From Pararge aegeria (Eukaryota; Arthropoda; Insecta; Lepidoptera; Nymphalidae): DNA of 64,000 nucleotides. The notes beneath the pieces were generated by a model. That model had not been told where the DNA came from, searched no databases, and saw only the letters and a program-made list of their open reading frames with translations. Positions within the stretch are counted from its first letter, which is position 1. Each line of letters begins with the position of its first letter. Positions 50,706-62,164 of the stretch are shown here, one piece after another. A program made the position numbers and the translations under genes. The DNA lies in NCBI RefSeq assembly GCF_905163445.1, contig NC_053184.1, positions 17,050,001 through 17,114,000 on the forward strand, read 5' to 3'.

Positions 50706-51008
50706 TATAACTTTCGATAATCGTCTAATGCCTCATAAATTAATTGACTTTGTTCTGGATCAGAGTTATAGCACCATCGACAATTCAATGTTTGTGCTCT
50801 TTAAACAAGTTTAAACGCATCGCGTCGTCTAGCAAATTTTTTACATAAACAACGTTCGTGCACAGTTGCGCTTTTAAACACCTTTGATAGAGTTTTTTAA
50901 ACATTCGACAATCTTCTAAACTTTGCCCAATACTACTCGTAACTAGATTAGACTAACGAGAACCATAGAAACTTCATCATTAGTGCTCTTTAGACAGATG
51001 TAGATGCA

Positions 51009-51446
51009 TCTATATATATAAAAGGCAAAGGTGGCTGACTGACTGAATGATCTATCAACGCACAGCTCTAACCACTTGACGGATCGGGCTGATATTTTGC
51101 ACACACATAGTTATTACAAAGTAGGCATCCGCTAAGAAAAGATTTTTGAAAATTCCAACCCTAAGAGGTTTAAATGGGGGATGAAAGTTTATATAAAATT
51201 AATTTTTAAGTTACATTGATGAAACTTTGATTTTAGGTTTTCGATTAAAAATAAAGAAATAGGTGTTTCACAAATTTTAAAAATGCCATCTCCATCAAAT
51301 GGGGAATGGAATTTTCTGATTTTCTAAGTAATTTACGTTCATATTTTTCTAATTGCAGCGAGACATTTTTTTAAACCTTTGTAGTTAAAATTTACCAAAT
51401 CAAAAATTGAACTTAACTTGAACGAAGCCGCGGGCAAAAGCTAGGC
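51009..51446 (+). mobile_element. Helitron-like non-autonomous element
   Basis: Opens tctatatatataaaaggcaa after gatgca and ends cgaagccgcgggcaaaagct ag. TC start, CTAG end and a short GC-rich stem fit Helitrons. The base after the end is g rather than t. Confidence 0.55.
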
Positions 51447-51659
51447 ATCTATGTAGATGACACACATTTACATAAAAATCTTCAGGGCAAATTTGCTTTT
51501 TTAAATACATGGACCTTTCATGGGGCTTTGAGGACACATTATATTATTATTCTAGAGACAAACTAATCCCACGTATACTATGTATCCAAAGCATTCTGGT
51601 TTTTACATGTAAAAATATGCAATAGAAACACACTTATCGTATGAAACGCAATCACACGC

Positions 51660-51812
51660 AAATTGGTGCAGCGTCAAGCGACCCTGCTTTCTGAGTCCAA
51701 AGCTGTGGGTTCGATTACCACAACTGGAAAATATTTGTGATATGAACATGAATGTTTTTCAGAGTCAGGGTGTAACATTTTGTATAAGTATTTATGTAGT
51801 CATCTTATAACC
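51660..51812 (+). mobile_element. SINE-A, 5' part
   Basis: tRNA-like head gcgaccctgctttctgagtc, box B gtgggttcgattaccac, then the body to tatgtagtcatctta. Confidence 0.7.
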
Positions 51813-52087
51813 CACTCACTAGTGCTGATTAGTACCCGTAACAAATAATGTCCAGATCGACATGGGAGGGTGGAGGGGATGTTCGTAGATTATGCTACTC
51901 GTGTGACCAGTTATTCCTTAGAACTTACACGTAGCACGTCATAGACAAATAGTCTATTGAAAAATTACAGCTATGTCTGATGTCAACTAACATTGGAAAC
52001 ACGGGACAAGGTTACACACCAATTCTCCCACCTTGAGACCAATTTTTCTCTAGCTTTAATCTTAATATAATGGAAGGTAAATTACCG

Positions 52088-52261
52088 TCAACTATTCGTG
52101 ATTTGTTTAGTACAATTAAAGCCAGGTCTACACTGGCATTTTATCTGTCCATTACTATCTCTAGTAAGCCAGGAGCCACTGGAACACGGGCCCTGTGTGT
52201 AGAGGATATGGCAGGCTCCGCTGAATATGGCTGTTCCTTTTCGAGACGTACATGATGACAT
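52088..52261 (-). CDS. DUF4789-type gene, terminal exon
   Basis: The minus-strand acceptor is tcactttcag, ending at 52262. It encodes MSSCTSRKGTAIFSGACHIL, YTQGPCSSGSWLTRDSNG and QIKCQCRPGFNCTKQITNS, then a stop at 52090-52088. The phase fits the previous exon and the C-x(n)-GPC and CQC patterns continue. An ATTAAA at 52060-52055 is a possible but weak polyadenylation signal. Confidence 0.8.
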   Translation of the reverse strand: MSSCTSRKGTAIFSGACHILYTQGPCSSGSWLTRDSNGQIKCQCRPGFNCTKQITNS

Positions 52262-55200
52262 CTGAAAGTGATTTAAAGATTTCTGATAAACTAAACAGGA
52301 AACTGCTTATTATTTCTCACCTAAAAAGAACAGATCTTCATATTTAAGTACGTAGATAATATATAAGGATACACAGTGGCGTGCATCTCATAGATGCAAA
52401 TAAGCAGTACATACCCTGACCTCAGGGCCTCTCAGACCATAAGGACGACTTAAAATTGAAAAATTGAAAAAAAATTAAACAATTTATAGAAAACTATAAA
52501 AGCGCCATCTAGTTAAAACCGGCCGAACTTCTATGTAAATCAATGGACAAGTCCCGTGTCATGGTTTAGAACTAAAATAGACAAACTGCATAATATTTCG
52601 ACTATATTTTAATTTTGAGTTGTAAACAGTATCCCTAAATAAAAAGTAACGCTTTAAATATAATTTAAATCTCATAAAATTAGCTGGGGTTTTCACGATT
52701 AAGTATCCATTGCCGGGCAAATCGTTTATTCGTCGCTCGAATTAATGCGCCGCGCCGCCGCGGTCTCCATAGAAGCACGGCGATTGAATGCATCTGTCGT
52801 TACTTGTGTGCACCAGCACACAAGGAAGATCTGGTGTGTAGTGATATAATCGCGTGCGTGCTTACACAATATTTGGCTCTTTCTATGTGTGCGAGTTTTC
52901 CAGGTTTCCAGTATAGGGGTTTCGCTTGTGTGCAAATCTTAAAAGCACTGCTTACGGAAATTTGAAATCCAAATGTATGCTTTGTTTTTTTATAAGCACA
53001 AGTAATTTGCTTTGTTTGTTATTGTTTTAAACGGCAATAATTCTTTTTTGTAGTTAAAAAATTTATCAATGAATTTTATTACATTCAAGATCTTTAGAAA
53101 TTTATAAGTACCTAATTTGTTCAAAAAGTATATTAAAATAACCAAATTAAAAGTTGCCGAATTATGTTAAATAAATTATTAACGTATACCAGGTGCCATT
53201 GGTAACTGATGAAGTAATATTCTTCAAATGACAACTTTTAATAGCATTTGTGTACTAAGAAAATATTACGGACATATTTTGACTATGATATTCTCATTAT
53301 CGCTGGCGATCGCTCAGCGCCATTATTGTTTACCTTTTACCTTCTGTCATAACAACTTATATTCACCGAATTAGAATTAGGTAATTACTGTTTTTTTCGT
53401 TTGCTGTACGGTTGTTTGTAAATAGTTACAATTATTATTGTTAACATGACAGTGTACTGTTTGTAAATTATTGTGAGGAATATTCTTAGTGTAAGAAAGT
53501 TCTTATATTCGGCGTGTGATCTGATGGTTCAGTGTGCTTGGAAAATGTAGGTAAGTTTAGAGCTAATTCTTAACTAACGTTTAATTGAGATTATTCGTAA
53601 AGGAAGGAATGCACCTACAAGGAGCGGCACGTAAAAAGAGCTCTGACTGACTTACAGAAACAGGCGAATAGCAGTGATCAATGTTTTGTTTCATTACTTA
53701 TTTATAATAATACCTATGTTTGTTTATTGTTTACACTAAAAAACATTATTTAATGTAATTGCCGCAATGGCAGACAATTTTAAAAACTCGCTAGTCGGTC
53801 GTCTCAGAGCTTACTATACCTACTGGAAATAGGAGATGATGAGAAGATCTACATGGGTATCACAAACAATGTTAGGTTAGGTACCTACTCACAAATAAAA
53901 TTTTACAGTAACTTCAAAATAGCATGTTCAGTACCTATTTTTTTTTATGCATACCCTGACCGAAAACCCTATGCACGCCACTGAGGATACAATAACATTA
54001 ATTCATTAATTCAAGGTCATTAGCGTTATGAAAATATAATAAAATAATATTAAGCTGAGGAATTAATAAAATCAATAAATAAACAATTGTTCAAACAGCC
54101 CGAAACTCTTAAATATAGAGCAATAAAATTTACTAAATGTTTTAAATTAACATAAAAAAAATCTGGAAGAAGAAATACTTGACCTCGATTATAAGGGCTG
54201 AACCTTAGCTTGATGCTGCGGTCGAAACCCAGTACTCACCTAGATCGGACGACCTTAAGAAAAGGCTTGCCATACCCAGGCAACCTTCAGGACCTTCAAA
54301 AGACATCTTACAAACATAAAATTAAAGTTTCTTACAATTTTTTTGCTTAGCTGGAGACAATTACCTCTTTCCTAGCACAGTGTTGGTTCTCACAAACACA
54401 AACTCCGTTATGGCTAAGTCCATCCAACGCTGGTCTCGCATCGAAGTCAAAAGCCAGATGCTCCCCAACTCGGCAAGGTTCAGCTGCACCAGGTCGATAG
54501 CATCGTCGCCTCTCTGGAACGTACAAGCGACCCCTTCCGCAAGGTACCTGGAAATGAAAATACTGGTATTAAGTGCTTGTGGAAATGAGGATATCATGTA
54601 GATTTCGTAAATGGAATACTGTACAAAAGTCTTCAGAGGTTTTATTTTAAAATTCATGTAATGTCTTTGAGGGCCGGCCTGGCGGTCCTAGAAGAAGAAC
54701 TGATAGGTGACATCTCATTTATCTTATAGGTAACCACTAATTATACTCGAGAATAATAAGTGGTTACTAGTATTATACTTTAGTATAATAGAGGACAGTG
54801 TAGATAACACTTATCTCTTTTGTTATCATTGGACAGGGTGTTGTCACATTTGCTTCTTACCTCCAATTGATTGACGCTTTTTTGGCGTTGTTAGTTAAGA
54901 AACTGGAATACAAGGTTTCAAGGAACTAAAATTAGCTTTACTAAACAATCTGCAATAATTGTCCCAGACTTAATCGTATGCCAAATGGGTATAAGACTAA
55001 GAACAATGAATAAAATTCTATTGTACAAAGATTTACTGAATTGACAGGTCCAAAATAGTGTTCTCCTTTTCACAGTGATTTCTAAAGAAAAGGGTCGAAC
55101 AATTCTTGGACTTCATCATTTCAGTTTAATTTAGAGATTTATATCATCTTAGGTAAGTACAAGATTTAATCTGTCATTTATATGATAGCCAGTTTAGTGG

Positions 55201-57757
55201 TAATTTCACAGATATTCTATAGTTAGTTCATCTGAGGATAATATTATAGTCCTTCGAGGTGATAATAGAGGTCAGTGCTCCGTGAGCAGACCAAAGAGAA
55301 AGAGCAGTGGCGTAAAACTGAAATAGTGAAGTTCTTAAACGATCCTAAAGTTCCTAGAGGGAAGAAGGAGGACAATCACTAAATCTCTCCAACAATGAAA
55401 GTTAAAGGCGCTGCACAGAGGAGGTCAATATTATGAGTATGTAGATTAATCTTTTCAAGTTCTTACCTTGACACATCGTCCACCTCTTGAAATCATTTCA
55501 TCCTGCCCACAAGGCCCTCTCGTATAGAGCCTGTAGCAAGCCCCGTCTGGTGCGCGTGCGTGGAAGTTCTTGCATTTGCACTCAGCGCGTGACCCGTTGC
55601 CTGACACTTCGGTTATCCCGAATACGTGACCTTTGGCGCAGGGGCCAAGTGAATCTGGAACGTTAAAAATTTGGTTCAAAAAGTTTTCTCGAGTAAATTG
55701 ATTCTGTATTTAAAGGGAGTCTTATGCGGTACCTAATGTGTCACAAATAGTGGGTAATATAACGTGTGTATCAATATCATTGAGAACCAAGTTCTAAGCT
55801 CGCAAAGTTTACTATTAAAAAATTATTTATTTCACGTTTTACAAATATAAATGCAAAAACCCTTTACTTCAAGTAGGTCTTGCTTTTAGGCACGTTTGAA
55901 ACGTCAAATTTGTTGAGACTGTTTGTCTTGACGCTGGGTGTCCAACCCAAAAAAGCTGAATCCGGGTACAATTTCTGATAAATTTTACCCTCTTACAAGG
56001 GATAAATTTTATCCCCTAACAAGGGATAAAATTTACGTGACTACCTGCGAAAGTATAGCAACAGGTTTATAACTTGGATACTATTCCCCCTTGTACGCCA
56101 TTACTCGGAGAGTTGATAAAGCTGTGGGAGAAAATAAAGTCTTGTCCTAATCCGGGGGAGAAATTATATGTGCATGATTGAAGATGGTAAATAATTATAC
56201 ATTACCAAGTTCATAGCACCCAGAAGTGTCGTTATGGTACTGTGGCAGTTGGGGTTCACAGCCGCAGCGGGCCCCGGGCAAGAACAACTGTCCGCGTTCA
56301 CACGGTCCTCGAGAGTAGTGAGCGTAGCAGCTGCCGTCTACTTCCCAATAGTGAGGACTATCTGGTAAGCACTGGAACGTGAGAGAGCTGGTGGTATACA
56401 AATTGTTTTATTTACGCAACTTATAAATTATTTTCATGAGCTTCCCAAAATTGGTCCTTACGTCTAGTGACCCAAGAGCTGGCGCTTATTTAGCCCAACG
56501 GCTAAGTCTAGCTATACAAAGGGGCAATAGCGCCAGCATTTTGGGTACCATGCCCATAAGTGAACAGTTAGACGGCTTATATTTTTTGGTAATAATATTA
56601 ACAATAAATTTTAGTTTGTTATTATTATTTCCGTAGAAAAGTATATTTTTTGTTAGTTCATTAATAAAATTATTAACCTTACCTAATTAATAACAAATCC
56701 TACATCCACAATACAAATTAATTCAATCACTCCCTGCTGCCCTGCGTCTGAGGTATCATAAAGTTGGTATCTGACTTTCTAGTGAAAGAATTTGAATTGT
56801 TAGTTACTTCGTACATCGTTTCCGTATATCAAATCGAATGGAAGGGCGAAAAACTGAAGACCTTTAGCTTTAGTATAAGATTGCAATCGAGAATTGGTTT
56901 TCATTATCCTGTTTTTTGTTTTCTAGCGGCAACTGAAATACTTCATCTGTGAGAATTTCAACTGACCAACTTATAAAGTACAGCCTGCTGACCGACGGAC
57001 CGACAGACATACGGATGTGTAGCGGAGACTTAGTAATAAAAATTACAGCCACAAAATACACAATCCAATTTACAATATCAACAAGCAATAGCAAATTCAC
57101 TAACCGTGCAATAAGCGAGTCCGTCACCCCCCAAATCCAATATGGTGCCAGGATAGCATGGACCCTGAGTCAGCCTGTAGTAGCAGCGACCGTCAGGCGG
57201 CCAGTAGAGCAAGGACTCGTCCGCGCATTGCTGCGGCCTCACGCACATACCTTGCCGTTCACTGGAATACAAAGCAGGTTAAAATATTAGTCATGCTAAC
57301 ACCATTACTAGGTATTTCGGCTTTGATGGTAAAACCGTGGTATTCTATGAGTCAAGACTTCGATATTTAGCACATAGAAATAGAGACATTTTGTAATACC
57401 TTCTTTGGAAAATTGAAACATATTATTATGAAATATAACTACAAATAAAATTTAATAAAATTCATATGTATTTCGGTATAGGCCAAATAGCAAAATAGCT
57501 TTTTAACCGACTTATATAAATATAATCTAATGTTGTAACGACTTAGAATAATTTAGAAGGTATGTTTCTCAGGTGTTGGATAGAGTTTCTATCTATATCT
57601 ATACAAATATTTTGTTTGTTTGTTTGTCTGTACCCAATAGGCTCCGAAAGTACTGGACCCATGGATGGATTTCTTCGCCAAAAGTAATATTAAGTAATAT
57701 TGGCTATAATTTATTTAAAAAAAGGAGATCCTCAAGAAAATTGCAATAATGTAACCC

Positions 57758-57788
<31 letters not shown>

Positions 57789-58397
57789 CATTTATACATA
57801 TATATATAACAATTATAGTTAAGTCGTAATAGCAGCTTTCGTGTTAAAAAGTTTTATTAGATCGCCGGTAGAAACAAAAATGGGTGACAATAGTACCAAG
57901 TGTTATTTATTTGTATCATCAAGAGTATCTTAATAGCAGTCAAACACTTTTTAATTCATTCCAATCGGAAATTTAATGTAGAAGTTATCGAGAGCTAACA
58001 ATAAGTACTATGCCTACTAACAAATCGTAGTTGAAAAAGTGGAAGCCGCGGGCAACAACAAGTACCTATTCATATATATATATATATAATTTGAGAAAAA
58101 TTGCTCAATGGTACTATCCTCCAGGCAATTAGAATCTAGCTAATTAGAAGACTCCAGTGAGAGTGATAGTGATATCAAACTTCGTCTCTAGATGCTTACC
58201 TACCCTCGCATGTTAAAGGACTCTTCGACCGGTGCGAAGTACTCGCCAGCTCGGCAAGGTCCCCGCTCGAAAAGCTTATGGCACGTTTTCGTGTGGGGCA
58301 GCTGGGCTGTGCCAGGAGGGCACTTGCACTCCGCGACCGTCCGCCCGCCTAAGCGCCCTGGACTCAGCTCTTGGGTTTCTGGACATGGGTGGCCTTT
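52088..58397 (-). CDS. Cys-rich DUF4789-type protein, six exons, 5' end missing
   Basis: Spliced model: complement(join(52088..52261, 54365..54547, 55467..55654, 56206..56371, 57105..57261, 58204..58397)), read from high to low coordinates. All junctions are AG/GT, all phases agree, and the model gives 353 residues and a stop. The protein is a string of units of the form C-x(5-8)-GPC-x2-G followed by C-x-C: CHKLFERGPCRAGEYF, CYYRLTQGPCYPGTIL, CYAHYSRGPCERGQLF, CYELGDSLGPCAKGHVF (across a junction), CYRLYTRGPCGQDEM, CYRPGAAEPCRVGEHL (Gly lost) and CHILYTQGPCSSGSWL. This is the pattern of insect DUF4789 proteins, most of them thought to be secreted; their function is unknown. There is no membrane segment in the part seen. 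The signal peptide exon must lie above 58397 and was not found. No coding sequence is shared with the neighbouring NRF-6-like gene. Confidence 0.85.
52374..52430. repeat. hAT MITE, truncated (left end)
   Basis: cagtggcgtgcatctcatag, then acataccctgacctcaggg. Confidence 0.55.
53946..53983. repeat. hAT MITE, right-end fragment
   Basis: tatgcataccctgaccgaaa then atgcacgccactg, the right terminal repeat. Confidence 0.6.
54365..54547 (-). CDS. DUF4789-type gene, fifth exon recognised
   Basis: The acceptor is ttcatttccag and the donor gtaatt. The right frame gives VPCGRGRLYVPERRRCY, AEPCRVGEHLAFDFDARPAL and NGVCVCENQHCARKE, with both ends on codon boundaries. The longest open frame here is a different frame without the Cys pattern and is a shadow. 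Confidence 0.83.
54548..55466 (-). other. Intron of the DUF4789-type gene
   Basis: No named repeat. A small hairpin, gtataatacta-like, is seen near 54765-54790. Confidence 0.6.
55467..55654 (-). CDS. DUF4789-type gene, fourth exon recognised
   Basis: The acceptor is aacgttccag and the donor gtaaga. It encodes DSLGPCAKGHVFGITEVSGN, then AECKCKNFHARAPDGACYR and LYTRGPCGQDEMISRGGRC. It ends on a codon boundary after Lys. Confidence 0.85.
55860..55935 (+). repeat. Element H fragment
   Basis: cttcaagtaggtcttgcttt and cacgtttgaaacgtcaaatt, diverged from 58567-58745. Confidence 0.5.
55975..56140 (+). repeat. Unclassified dispersed repeat
   Basis: The block cggagagttgataaagctgt gggagaa recurs at 60428-60455, 60935-60960 and, weaker, 15368-15390. 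Class unknown. Confidence 0.5.
56206..56371 (-). CDS. DUF4789-type gene, third exon recognised
   Basis: The acceptor is cacgttccag and the donor gtaatg. It encodes CLPDSPHYWEVDGSCYAHYS, then RGPCERGQLFLPGARCGC and YHNDTSGCYELG. An NDT site offers possible N-glycosylation. The last base, G, joins AT of the next exon to make Asp. Confidence 0.84.
56436..56640 (+). pseudogene. Possible LINE C-terminal remnant
   Basis: Encodes DPRAGAYLAQRLSLAIQRGN then SASILGTMP before a hydrophobic run and a stop. It looks like a retroelement ORF end, antisense in an intron of the DUF4789-type gene. The family is a guess. Confidence 0.35.
57105..57261 (-). CDS. DUF4789-type gene, second exon recognised
   Basis: The acceptor is gtattccag and the donor gttagt, a weak but usable GT. 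It encodes ERQGMCVRPQQCADESLLYW, then DGRCYYRLTQGPCYPGTIL and GGDGLAYCT. It starts by completing a Gly codon and ends on a codon boundary. Confidence 0.82.
57585..58065. mobile_element. Helitron/RTE-like non-autonomous element
   Basis: tctatatctatacaaatatt, a tttgtttgtttgtttg run, and gtggaagccgcgggcaacaa near the end. It contains a (TA)n run at 57760-57782. Confidence 0.45.
58204..58397 (-). CDS. DUF4789-type gene, first exon recognised
   Basis: The acceptor on the minus strand is cttttatttcag. It encodes KGHPCPETQELSPGRLGGRT, then AECKCPPGTAQLPHTKTC and KLFERGPCRAGEYFAPVEE. The donor at gtaggt leaves two bases, GG. The stronger-looking gtaagc six bases on would take in an in-frame TAG and is ruled out. 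Confidence 0.82.
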
Positions 58398-58436
58398 CTG
58401 AAATAAAAGTATACTTTTGACATTATTCTTGTCCAC

Positions 58437-58935
58437 GTCTCTGGCGCAATGGTAAATGCTGTGGGTTATAAATGGGAAGCCCCAGGTGCGATCCCTGGCA
58501 GGGTTAAGCTAGTTACCACCATACCTATTATTAGGAAGCTATTTTGCTTTCCAGTAAGATTCAGCATAGAAATTCAAAAATTCAAAATTCATTTATTTCA
58601 AATGGGCCTAATATAAGCACTTTTGAAACGTCAATTATATCTGTTTGTAGTGACTCTAGCACCGGTTCGTAAGGCAGGTTATATTAACCGAGAAGAAGCC
58701 GGCAAGAAACTCAGAAGTTGCTCTTTTCCAACATCATTTTACAATTTAACGATCTTTGTTCTATCTTGTGTGAGCTGAAAGCGGTGCGGCTTGGTTCCAG
58801 GCAACCTTGTCATTAAAAAACCGATTACTACATGGTTTATAGCTGTCATAACCTTTACAGGTTAGTCCGGTATCATCTAAGACTGCATAATACTTATCAT
58901 TAGGAGAGATGGTTGTCAAGGCCTAGTTAGTAAAC
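58437..58935 (+). mobile_element. SINE-B split by element H
   Basis: Head 58437-58565 with box A-like ctctggcgcaatggtaaatg and box B-like aggtgcgatccctgg; tail half at about 58760-58935 (acaggttagtccggtatcat). Element H sits between them. Confidence 0.6.
58567..58745 (+). mobile_element. Element H, longest copy
   Basis: aaattcatttatttcaaatg, acttttgaaacgtcaattat, cgagaagaagccggcaagaa, ctcagaagttgctcttttcc. Non-coding, dispersed in the window at 12899, 21065, 35742 and 55860. Confidence 0.6.
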
Positions 58936-59180
58936 CGGAACAGAAAAATACGGTATTTTCTGTTTCATTCTAAGGATAAAAGCACTATTTCAAACAATAA
59001 CGAGATCAGAGAGGATATAAACACAACATTAGATGAGATGTTTATGTTACCAACGATGCAGTTTGTAATTTAAGAGCGTAGTGTTCGTATCCTCTTTGAT
59101 CCTCTTGAGATTGTAGCTCTGTTTGTAAATGGTGCGATTGGACGCGAGATCACATCAGCTATTAAATAATTTAACGCGGT

Positions 59181-59372
59181 GTGATGGCGCAGTTATGAGC
59201 GCTATGGTATCATAGGTGGGAGGTCTCGGGGTCAATCCCCAGTGTATTCCATTTTTGAGAAATTTATTATTTCTGAATTTTCTCTGGTCTGGTCTGGTGG
59301 CATTCATTGGCCCTGGGTAGATAACGATAGAAACGCGTCGCCAAGCGATTTAACGTTCCAGTATGATGCTCC
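59181..59372 (+). mobile_element. SINE-B 5' part with tRNA-like promoter
   Basis: Box A-like gatggcgcagttatgagcgc and box B-like gtctcggggtcaatcccc, then the SINE-B body (gaattttctctggtctggtc, ccaagcgatttaacgttcc). Confidence 0.65.
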
Positions 59373-59960
59373 ATACCAAACACAGCTCTACTACTACTTT
59401 TAACTCAGTACTACTTTTATTTTTATTTCACGAAGCTACTTTGATTTTCGACTACGAATTATTGACGTATAACTTGATTCTTCCAGCGATAAGATGAACC
59501 CGAATAGACGGACAAAAAAATCATCCTAAAAGGATTCCATTATTCCATTATGCGATTCGGAATTCAGAACCCAAAAAATAAATAAAATGACAAATATGTA
59601 GTTAGATGGTCCATTATATAATAGGTATAGTTTACTTCATATAGGGAAGTAATTAAATACATTTTTGTGTAATCTTAATCCTACATTCGTATACCGGAAA
59701 TCACGTACGAGGCACACCAAGTGTCAAGCAATTGTCTCCTCTTATACACACACATAAAGTTGAGAATTACGTGAATCATTATTTTGACAACTGATTTAAT
59801 CTGCCATTAAACGGTGCACGATGTGAATGAAAATATTTATATGGCTACTGCTTTACGTGCAGGGAATAGCTTTGTTAAAAATAGTACTTGTAATGAAAAT
59901 AACACTTAAATATATCATCTTCATTATCTCATCAACCCATTACCGACCCGGGTAGACTCA

Positions 59961-60095
59961 TGAATGAAAGAATGAATGAATACACTTTTATTGTAAACCA
60001 AAGAAAGAAGTAGTTACAGAGATATAAATACATATCAAGAGAGTACAATTTGGTGGCCTTATCGCTACATAGCGATCTCTTCCAGGCAACCAATG
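59961..60095 (-). repeat. LINE 3' end with (ATTC)n tail, minus copy
   Basis: gaatgaaagaatgaatgaat at the tail, then ttggtggccttatcgctaca and gatctcttccaggcaacc. Confidence 0.6.
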
Positions 60096-60463
60096 GCGTA
60101 AAAGGAAAAAACATAGAAAAGAGGACTCATGTGTCCGTAACCACCACAACGTAAACCGGAACCAAGTCATTCAGAAAGGAACACAGCATTGCAACAATGC
60201 TGTTTAGCGGCAGAAATAAGCATGGTGATGAGTACTTCTCAGCTGGGCTACAGCGGGCAGGAGACAAAAATTATACCCACCAATTATGTCCCCTAACTAT
60301 AGGATGGACCTAAGGATAGGATAGGATACAACTAGCGTGTCCACTTGCTAAAGTACGGGAACATGGAATAGAAGATGTTTACCACCGTTTATTATTGAAC
60401 ATAACATATTATTTGTATATTATTTCTCTGAGAGTTGATAAAGCTGTGGGAGAAGACAAATTT

Positions 60464-60770
60464 TTATCCTTTCCGCGAAGACATAATTGGCTCATGCTTG
60501 TCATGCTGGACGAGCTCTGTCACAAAACGTTCTACTTCTTTTCTAGCCTCTTGTGGTATTTCGACTAAGTTAAAAGAGAGAGTGAGTGTAGTGTAGTGGG
60601 CTGCTAATCCGGTAATGATGATGTCTCTTCTTCTTTTTCCCCTGGGCTTGTCTCCGTACTTGTTCGGCCGGAACTTTCCGTTGTAAGTTGTGCCACTGGA
60701 CCAGCTCCCCGTTGGGTCAATCCAGCCAGCAGGGCTCACTCCAGAAGCTTAGCAGGTCGCCGAGGGTGTC
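60464..60770 (-). repeat. Transposon-derived segment with short open frame
   Basis: A 91-codon frame (KYGDKPRGKRRRDIIITGLA and onward) has no host-gene motif. It overlaps ctcgtccagcatg and gtgacagagctcgtcc words that recur at 9168 and 63713, so it is read as repeat sequence. Confidence 0.4.
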
Positions 60771-61454
60771 TCATCAACCATCACTCTTTCTGCCATCTCC
60801 TAACAGGTATCAGATATTTCTCCGAAATAATGAACAAATAATACCTACTCCTATATTATAACGAATTACCTGGGCGCTGTGGTTTTAATCTGAAAGTCCC
60901 GAAGAATCTTGAGAATCTTGTGCATCAATGCTCGGAGAGCTAATAAAACTGTGGGAGAAGTTGATTTTTTTTTTCTCAGGGAGAAAAATGTCTTTTGACC
61001 GTGTAGGTCAAAAATATTGATTTCATTTGTAGCGGGATTACGTACAACATAATTCGCACCATTATATGAATACTATTAAAATATGATATCATAATACGCT
61101 AGAAGCAACGACAGTACTATTTTATATGTATGCTAGGCCATGTCGCGTCGTGAACTGTAAGAATGACCGCACGCTCAACAAATTGTCTTACGATAAACAA
61201 TAACTAAATAAATGAGCCTTATCTTGAAGGGCATTAGATCTACGTGGCAGATATCAAAGCATCAGGTCTACGCAGTGATGAGCCAAACTACGTAACTTAG
61301 AAAACTGCGTAACTAACTTATCAAATTACATTTCCGTACCGTCTCTCCATACGAGTACATTGCAAGGTAGGTTTGCTGGTAGGTCAATTGTTATGTTTCT
61401 TTGCTAATCCACTTAAATTTGACATTATCGTTTTTTTATTTGTAAGTATGTTTA

Positions 61455-61625
61455 AGCGGTTATAGCGTGGTAGTTAAGACCTCGGTCTCACCTTTGAGGG
61501 CCGGAGTTTGATCACCGACACAAAACTTACTTTTCGATGCTATGTGCGTTTTCAAGCCATTAAATATCACTTACGTTAACGATAAAGGAAAACATCTTTA
61601 GTAAACCTGCATGTCTGGCAGTTTT
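61455..61625 (+). mobile_element. SINE-C, 5' part
   Basis: Head agcggttatagcgtggtagt, box B-like gccggagtttgatcacc, then the body to aaacctgcatgtctggcagt. Confidence 0.65.
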
Positions 61626-61639
61626 CTTTTTTTTTACCA

Positions 61640-61745
61640 CCATACACATATCGCTATCCAGTCCCAAAGTGAGCGTAGCTTCCGTTATAGATACTAAGAT
61701 GACGGATGAATATTTTTATGAATAAAATACATAAGTACATACAAT
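61640..61745 (-). repeat. SINE-A 3' fragment
   Basis: tccagtcccaaagtgagcgt and gatgacggatgaatattttt. Confidence 0.6.
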
Positions 61746-62009
61746 ATGTATTTTGTTAAGTTTATTTTAATTGTAATGGAAGAGTGGAGTCTTCTGACAC
61801 AGGGGTAGCAATAGTACTCTTAAAAGAAGGCTTCAGCGATATATTGATACCACTTTGTTTGTTACCGAAATAAACTATTTTATTTTTTTTATTTGGTTAG
61901 CGTACTGCGCATATTATGTTTGGTAAATATTTTTTTAGTAGGTTTTGCCTTGGTAAGTAATGATAACTGTATCATGTACCCAAACACGCTAATACTGAGC
62001 AGTCTCAGT

Positions 62010-62145
62010 TTTATAGGAATGGCAGTTATAACAGACAGAGGCCTATGCGACATCGTACCGGCGGAATGCCTTATCGCTAGGCGGGATATCTCTTTCGGTA
62101 GGGTGGTAACTAGCCCCGGTTGAAGCCTACCGGACCAGTGAAGAT
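62010..62145 (-). repeat. SINE-B middle fragment
   Basis: atgcgacatcgtaccggcgg, ggtagggtggtaactagccc, gttgaagcctaccggaccag. Confidence 0.55.
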
Positions 62146-62164
62146 TCATCATTATCATCCCATT

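Larger units (their letters stand above)
50173..52087. other. Intergenic region between the two convergent genes
   Basis: Contains SINE-C, a Helitron-like element and SINE-A. The remaining sequence (50180-50440, 50710-51000, 51830-52080) has no recognised feature. Confidence 0.7.
52262..54364 (-). other. Last intron of the DUF4789-type gene
   Basis: No further exon was seen. It holds two hAT MITE end fragments; the rest is AT-rich and unassigned. Confidence 0.7.

Noticed and set aside
52726..52935. 69-codon minus-strand frame in the DUF4789-type gene's last intron
   Set aside because: It lacks the Cys repeats, and the flanking exons join in phase without it.
54361..54657. 98-codon minus-strand frame as the coding frame of the exon at 54365-54547
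   Set aside because: A different frame carries the Cys repeats, keeps splice phase and joins to the next exon. The longest frame is a shadow.
60464..60739. 91-codon frame as a missing 5' exon of the DUF4789-type gene
   Set aside because: No Cys pattern or signal peptide, and it shares words with dispersed repeats.
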